Position numbers and translations under genes: made by a program
Notes under the pieces: model-generated
Seen by the model: only the letters and a program-made list of their open reading frames with translations
Databases searched by the model: none
What the model was told of the DNA's origin: nothing
In this document: positions 52,007 through 52,095 of the stretch, in pieces
Layout: the number at the start of each line of letters is the position of its first letter
How positions within the stretch are numbered: position 1 is the first letter of the stretch
Assembly: GCA_002733575.1 (NCBI GenBank)
Contig: NVWB01000155.1
Location: 1-52,095 of the forward strand
DNA length: 52,095 bases
Reading direction: 5' to 3'
DNA from: Blastopirellula sp.
Lineage (GTDB): Bacteria; Planctomycetota; Planctomycetia; Pirellulales; Pirellulaceae

Positions 52007-52095
52007 ATTGAAGGAAAAGCGGAATGGCCGTAGAAGAGGACTCCCCTGTAGACCAGTAAGTTCGTGATTGAACTATTTAGAATAGTCGGAAAATG

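Noticed and set aside
1..52095. CRISPR array, tRNA or rRNA genes
   Set aside because: No regular spacer repeats and no cloverleaf or rRNA-like sequence were noticed; the repeats seen are dispersed and inverted, not arrayed.

Overview
The window looks like a piece of a Planctomycetota chromosome (class Planctomycetia is my guess; the genus cannot be resolved by eye). The evidence is a set of families largely characteristic of that phylum: DUF1501 and DUF1552 Tat-exported proteins, a DUF1592/1588/1585 cytochrome-like protein, a large sulfatase with a PA14 tail, a sialate O-acetylesterase, a Tat-exported Gfo/Idh/MocA oxidoreductase, a planctomycete-type LRR protein, short membrane proteins with an NPYxSP motif, and N-termini of the F-S/T-L-x-T-L-L type. 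Base composition is moderate, gene density is moderate, and intergenic space is rich in short palindromic repeats. No rRNA, tRNA, CRISPR array, transposase or integrase was recognised.

Layout. 0-5.2 kb: rtcA (RNA 3'-phosphate cyclase) beside a PspF-like sigma-54 activator with a degenerate receiver domain. This is divergent from an SPFH/band-7 membrane protein whose promoter region has a clear -24/-12 sigma-54 site and upstream inverted repeats. 5.3-9.9 kb: a minus-strand electron-transfer group (FMN-binding lipoprotein, NapH/NapG-like polyferredoxin fusion, membrane-anchored PQQ-type beta-propeller). 10-16.3 kb: a secreted hypothetical, a PhoD-like phosphoesterase, an LRR membrane protein, and a two-gene osmoprotectant-type ABC importer with fused binding protein and permease. 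16.6-24 kb: a tandem TerB-like pair and several hypothetical membrane or secreted proteins, among repeats. 18.8-20.4 kb and 24-38 kb: a glycan-degradation and exported-enzyme region (sialate O-acetylesterase, DUF1501, alpha/beta hydrolase, metallophosphoesterase, sulfatase-PA14, DUF1592 plus DUF1552 pair, Gfo/Idh/MocA, BNR/sialidase-like). 38.6-42.5 kb: a duplicated cassette of a minus-strand one-cluster ferredoxin and a plus-strand FixJ/NarL-type response regulator. 42.8-47.7 kb: an accessory stretch with a CBS-like membrane protein, relics of a sulfatase and a NADAR/YbiA gene, a trypsin-like protease, a lipoprotein esterase and a ParDE module whose toxin is frameshifted. 47.8-52 kb: small hypotheticals and an ABC ATPase with a large partner membrane protein.

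How it works together. The best supported functional units are the PspF-like/SPFH membrane-stress pair, the FMN/polyferredoxin pair, the OpuC-like importer and the DUF1592/DUF1552 pair. The most unusual structure is the duplicated ferredoxin/response-regulator cassette, with conserved upstream DNA and a non-standard receiver motif in both copies. The repeats fall into at least six families: a ~188-bp element in two inverted copies, a ~190-bp element with ~33-bp terminal inverted repeats in two copies, and several shorter palindromes. All functional calls are from motif recognition by eye; no database search was run.
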